Source: Candidatus Peribacteraceae bacterium (GTDB lineage Bacteria > Patescibacteriota > Gracilibacteria > Peribacterales > Peribacteraceae). From it: DNA of 15,391 bases. Positions 12,902 through 15,391 of this stretch are shown piece after piece; position 1 is the first letter of the stretch; each line of letters starts with the position of its first letter. The position numbers were made by a program, and so were the translations under genes. The notes under the pieces were generated by a model. That model saw nothing but the letters and a program-made list of their open reading frames with translations, was not told the DNA's origin and searched no databases. The stretch is taken from the NCBI GenBank assembly GCA_013140485.1, contig JABFSS010000081.1, positions 1 through 15,391 on the forward strand. Direction: 5' to 3'.

Positions 12902-13441
12902 TCATTCTTGATCGTCAATTATCGACAAATATTTTCTTTCTAGCTCACGAACCACTGAGGGAACGACGTTTGCAATGTCTAAATCGGGTTGCTGTCTCAA
13001 AGACAAACTTGCAAAAAAAACTATCTGAGCAATTTGTGAGATAAAAGCTCGTTGCATCACCAAAGTCTGTTCATGTTTCTCTAGAGGCTTAAGCTCTTCA
13101 TGAATTTTCGGAATCGAAGAAAATTTTCCAAGTGTTATCAAAGGGACACGCTCACCACCGGCGTGAGATTGCATGAGTGCTCGGAGGTTTTCTATCGTGA
13201 GTGCAAGCAGTGCTTCCTTTGGATCTGGTAAGCGGTGGTGCGACTCAAGTTCGAATCGTTCTACTGGATTCAAACCCGATATGAGGAAGTCACGCAATTC
13301 CGCAAATTCGGGATCTGTATCATCTTCAACTTCTTCCGCTGTTCTGGGTGATGGTTTTTTACATTCAATATAAATGTTATCCCAAGAAGCTGGAGAGTTC
13401 TCAGCCGCAGTAAACAATAATTCGTGTTCAGCAGATGCCAT
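12902..13441 (-). CDS. Orphan hypothetical protein in an AT-rich island
   Basis: A 179-residue soluble protein not recognised. The N-terminal third is acidic (EEVEDDTDPEF near 36-46); the middle contains ESHHRLPDPKEALLALTIENLR (about 66-87), and the C-terminal half is helical with a hydrophobic stretch QIAQIVFFASLSL (about 135-147) that is too short and polar-flanked for a confident membrane helix. Codon use and local AT content differ from the flanking GC-rich genes, which suggests recent acquisition. It has its own promoter and a predicted leaderless start. It is convergent with the membrane protein gene and lies downstream of the Fic gene, 49 bp away on the same strand. Confidence 0.65.
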   Translation of the reverse strand: MASAEHELLFTAAENSPASWDNIYIECKKPSPRTAEEVEDDTDPEFAELRDFLISGLNPVERFELESHHRLPDPKEALLALTIENLRALMQSHAGGERVPLITLGKFSSIPKIHEELKPLEKHEQTLVMQRAFISQIAQIVFFASLSLRQQPDLDIANVVPSVVRELERKYLSIIDDQE

Positions 13442-13447
13442 GTAGAT

Positions 13448-13476
13448 ATTTAAACATCTATTTGTTCTTCAGTCAA
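13448..13476 (-). promoter_or_regulatory. Promoter of the orphan gene, leaderless
   Basis: On the minus strand TTGACT (13476-13471), a 17-bp spacer and TTAAAT (13453-13448) are followed by 6 nt and then the ATG at 13441, so the first transcribed base should be the A of the start codon. A near-palindrome AGATATTTAAACATCT (13444-13459) overlaps the -10. Confidence 0.6.
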
Positions 13477-13490
13477 TAAGCAGGCTTCGC

Positions 13491-14417
13491 TCATCGGCGC
13501 TCAAGAATATCCCATCCTTCCAGAATCCCGTCACAGACAAAGTCCTGGAGCAAGGCAGAGTCTCCCTTTCGCTGTGCCGTGTTGAGGAAGGCGTAGTAGA
13601 AGCGCTTCTTCTCGGGCCGGATCACCGCCGGAGGCATATTGCGAAGAAGCAGCATCGCGTGCATGAGCAGCCGGCCTACCCTGCCGTTGCCGTCGGAGAA
13701 CGGATGAATCTGTTCAAGCCGCGCGTGGATGTCCGCCACGTGCGCAATGCCGTCTTTGGGGCGCTGTTCGAGATCATCGCCGAGACGCTTCATGAGTGTC
13801 GGAACTTTCACGTGATTGGCGGTGGCCACCTCCGCGCCCACAATGCGCACGCCGTGACGCCGGTAGAAGCCCGCGTCCTGCCGGATGCCGTTCATGAGCA
13901 TGGCATGGAGCCGCAGAATCAGATCTTCGGTCACAGGCCGCTTCGCCAAGAGGTGATCGAACAGGTAGAGCAATGCCGCCTGATGGTTCTTCGCTTCCAG
14001 TTGTTCGACCAGCGTCTTCGCCGCCAGCGTCGTGTTCTGAAACAGTACGACGGCCGTTTCCGCTTCCGTCAGAGTGCTTCCTTCGATGGAGTTCGACGTG
14101 TACGTGAGCGTCAATACGAGCCTGTCACGAATGTCCGGACTTTCCAGGATTCTCCGCAAGACGTTCTTCGTATGCCGCGCCTTCACGACGAGGACGGCCT
14201 TCTTGGCGTCCAGCGCTTCGGCGGGTATTTCCTTCAGGCCGGTGCATTCGCGGTACAGCGCTTCGATGCGCACCTGTGCCTTTTTGCGGGGGACCACCTT
14301 CCCGTTGATCCACCGGTTCATGGTCACGAATGACACTCCAAGCTCGAGAGCGAGTTCGGTCTGACTTTGCCCCGACAGGCGCAGAATGATGCCGAGCTGT
14401 TTTGAAGTGATGAGCAT
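13491..14417 (-). CDS. XRE-HTH plus Fic-domain protein (probable AMP transferase)
   Basis: A 308-residue two-domain protein. Residues about 4-50 form an XRE/Cro-type helix-turn-helix (GQSQTELALELGVSFVTMNRW, about 16-36). Residues about 100-300 form a Fic domain with the catalytic motif HPFSDGNGRVGR (238-249): His238 is the base, and Asn244 and Arg249 bind the nucleotide. An N-terminal inhibitory motif of the S/T-xxx-E-G type is present (Ser108, Glu112, Gly113 in SNSIEG), so this is a class II self-inhibited Fic that would modify a target, or itself, with AMP when the Glu is displaced. The HTH probably represses its own gene through the two palindromes upstream. Such proteins often behave as single-gene stress or toxin-like modules. 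No separate antitoxin is seen and none is required in class II. Confidence 0.93.
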   Translation of the reverse strand: MLITSKQLGIILRLSGQSQTELALELGVSFVTMNRWINGKVVPRKKAQVRIEALYRECTGLKEIPAEALDAKKAVLVVKARHTKNVLRRILESPDIRDRLVLTLTYTSNSIEGSTLTEAETAVVLFQNTTLAAKTLVEQLEAKNHQAALLYLFDHLLAKRPVTEDLILRLHAMLMNGIRQDAGFYRRHGVRIVGAEVATANHVKVPTLMKRLGDDLEQRPKDGIAHVADIHARLEQIHPFSDGNGRVGRLLMHAMLLLRNMPPAVIRPEKKRFYYAFLNTAQRKGDSALLQDFVCDGILEGWDILERR

Positions 14418-14425
14418 GAAAAATG

Positions 14426-14441
14426 AAACTTTATAAAGTTT
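14426..14441. promoter_or_regulatory. Operator candidate 1 for the XRE-Fic protein
   Basis: AAACTTTATAAAGTTT is a perfect 16-bp palindrome ending 8 bp before the start codon of the Fic gene. The dyad symmetry and position fit a dimeric XRE repressor acting on its own promoter. Confidence 0.65.
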
Positions 14442-14453
14442 AGCATATTGGGG

Positions 14454-14469
14454 AAGCTTTATAAAGTTA
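14454..14469. promoter_or_regulatory. Operator candidate 2 for the XRE-Fic protein
   Basis: AAGCTTTATAAAGTTA shares the CTTTATAAAG core and arms with operator 1, with two changes. The centres are 28 bp apart. It contains the candidate -10 sequence of the promoter, so binding would block polymerase. Confidence 0.6.
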
Positions 14470-14484
14470 TAAATTTTAGGTCAA
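14458..14484 (-). promoter_or_regulatory. Putative promoter of the XRE-Fic gene
   Basis: On the minus strand TTGACC (14484-14479) is 15 bp from TATAAA (14463-14458), which is inside operator 2. The spacer is short; TATGCT (14448-14443) is an alternative -10. Either places the start of transcription between the two operators or within operator 1. Confidence 0.4.
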
Positions 14485-14524
14485 ATCTGTCCAATCAGGA
14501 AGAGAAGTGGTGGATGAGGAACGA

Positions 14525-14872
14525 TCAGATCTTATTATTCAATAGATCTGAAAGGACTATCAGTGCTGCCCTGTAGCGCAATAATGCTATTGATGGAGCA
14601 GTGTCGTCGATTGCATCGCTTATGCATGCTGCAACGATACCTGCGTCGATTTCATGTCCTAATTGCCGAAGTTCGACTTCCGTCAGCCCGTTGGTCATCG
14701 TTGCACGGATATCGGCAAGTTGCGATTTTTGTAATGAGATGACCAGTTGCCTGTCCTCTCCAATTTCAACATGCTCAATGATTCCATCAACCTTTGGTAC
14801 ATGTCGCCTAAGAACAGCAACGACTCCACCGGGATCGCCAATTTCATCGTCCAATTCAGGATGAGCCCCCAT
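14525..14872 (-). CDS. Hypothetical protein downstream of rplT
   Basis: A 115-residue protein starting at MGAHPEL, 16 nt past the rplT stop; an in-frame ATG at 14899 would overlap rplT by 11 bp and adds only nine residues. It has no recognised domain. Residues LDDEIGDPGGVVAVLRRHVPKVDGIIEHVEIGEDRQ suggest two strands and a helix, followed by helical segments rich in Ala and Leu (ATMTNGLTEVELRQLGHEIDAG; SIALLRYRAALIVLSDLL) toward the C-terminus. It is probably transcribed with rpmI-rplT, but its AT-richer sequence hints that it is a later addition. A 7-bp inverted repeat, CAGATCT/AGATCTG (14526-14532 and 14544-14550), covers its 3' end. Confidence 0.55.
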   Translation of the reverse strand: MGAHPELDDEIGDPGGVVAVLRRHVPKVDGIIEHVEIGEDRQLVISLQKSQLADIRATMTNGLTEVELRQLGHEIDAGIVAACISDAIDDTAPSIALLRYRAALIVLSDLLNNKI

Positions 14873-14888
14873 AAAGAAAACTGGAAAA

Positions 14889-15236
14889 CTACTTTGCACC
14901 CACCATCTCTACGACCTTCCCAAAAACCTCCGGATGATGAATCGCCAGCTCGCTCAGCGTCTTGCGGTCGAGTCCCACTTTCTTCTTCGTCAATTGATCG
15001 ATAAAGACGGAGTAGCGGATGCCCTTCATCTTCAGCGCAGCGCTGATGCGTGTGATCCAGAGTGCGCGGAAGCTGCGCTTCTTGAGCTTGCGGGAGACGT
15101 AGGCGTTGGTGCCGGCGCGGATCACCGCTTCGTTCGCCTTCACGAAGGTCGAGCGGCGCATGCCGCGGTAGCCCTTCGCGAGAGCGCGGATCTTCTTGTG
15201 TCTGCGATGCCGGACGATGCCTCGTTTAACGCGCAT
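14889..15236 (-). CDS. rplT: 50S ribosomal protein L20
   Basis: A 115-residue basic protein of exactly the usual length. MRVKRGIVRHRRHKKIRALAKGYRG-type N-terminus, the RALWITRISAALK helix (around 58-70), the YSVFIDQLTKK segment (75-85) and LDRKTLSELAIHHP (89-102) are standard L20 features. It binds 23S rRNA early in large-subunit assembly. It follows rpmI with 3 nt between the rpmI stop and the ATG, the usual rpmI-rplT order. No Shine-Dalgarno is seen in front of the ATG; coupling to rpmI is likely. Confidence 0.98.
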   Translation of the reverse strand: MRVKRGIVRHRRHKKIRALAKGYRGMRRSTFVKANEAVIRAGTNAYVSRKLKKRSFRALWITRISAALKMKGIRYSVFIDQLTKKKVGLDRKTLSELAIHHPEVFGKVVEMVGAK

Positions 15237-15239
15237 GGT

Positions 15240-15391
15240 TCAGAGGGTGGGGACCAGGGACTGGAGGGGTCGGAAGTTCGTGGAGTGAGCGACAACCGTG
15301 CGATTGAGACGCTTCTGGCGCTTGCTCTTCTGTTGGAGCAGGTGACTGCGGCCGCGGCGTTTGAACGCGTACTTACCGCTCCCTGTTCTCC
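15240..15391 (-). CDS. rpmI: 50S ribosomal protein L35 (5' end outside window)
   Basis: Forty-nine codons before the TGA at 15242-15240 encode the C-terminal three quarters of L35: RTGSGKYAFKRRGRSHLL, then QQKSKRQKRLNRTVV and a Leu/Pro-rich tail ending VPTL. TGSGK and RxRxHLL are family landmarks. The start codon is beyond the window edge. It is the upstream partner of rplT in the same operon. Confidence 0.95.
   Translation of the reverse strand, partial: RTGSGKYAFKRRGRSHLLQQKSKRQKRLNRTVVAHSTNFRPLQSLVPTL

Noticed and set aside
13173..13373. Plus-strand Ser-rich frame inside the orphan gene
   Set aside because: Low-complexity shadow; the minus-strand frame has the promoter and balanced composition.

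Overview
The window is a GC-rich bacterial segment carrying a cell-surface glycan locus, several AT-richer accessory islands and the end of a ribosomal protein operon. Start codons generally lack a Shine-Dalgarno sequence. For at least seven genes a -10-like hexamer lies only 6 to 10 nt before the start codon, which points to leaderless or nearly leaderless mRNAs. TGA is used as a normal stop. Together with the style of some accessory proteins (notably 3636-4082), this suggests a Patescibacteria/CPR lineage, perhaps Peregrinibacteria-like. That assignment is an inference, not something proved by a marker in the window.

Region 1 (1-3371) makes an activated surface sugar. A divergent formyltransferase is cut by the window edge. 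It is followed by a PLP sugar aminotransferase, a CMP-nonulosonate synthetase that is about 30 residues too short, and a CapD/PglF-type UDP-GlcNAc 4,6-dehydratase. Region 2 (3372-4841) is an AT-richer island. It holds three copies of a structured hairpin repeat with compensatory base changes, two of them placed where promoters would start transcription. It also holds a convergent minus-strand pair, an acidic coiled-coil protein followed by a basic protein with a possible nuclease-toxin look, then a zone of overlapping terminator-like hairpins and a small coiled-coil gene.

Region 3 (4842-10751) returns to glycan genes: a HisH/HisF-type amidotransferase pair, a NeuB-type nonulosonate synthase, a GT4 glycosyltransferase, GDP-mannose 4,6-dehydratase and a TviB-type UDP-sugar dehydrogenase. 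With region 1 this supplies NulO synthesis and activation (NeuB, CMP-synthetase), amino and formyl decoration, an amidation function, GDP-6-deoxy sugar and uronic acid precursors, and one transferase. The NulO epimerase/hydrolase and acetyltransferase steps, and polymerase or flippase genes, are not in the window.

Region 4 (10838-15391) has a NIF3-like metalloprotein, a large inverted repeat built of 9-bp units that carries the promoter of the next gene, a six-helix membrane protein, an AT-rich orphan, and an XRE-Fic protein with two near-identical palindromic operator candidates. It ends with an orphan gene downstream of rplT, and with rplT and the 3' part of rpmI on the minus strand.
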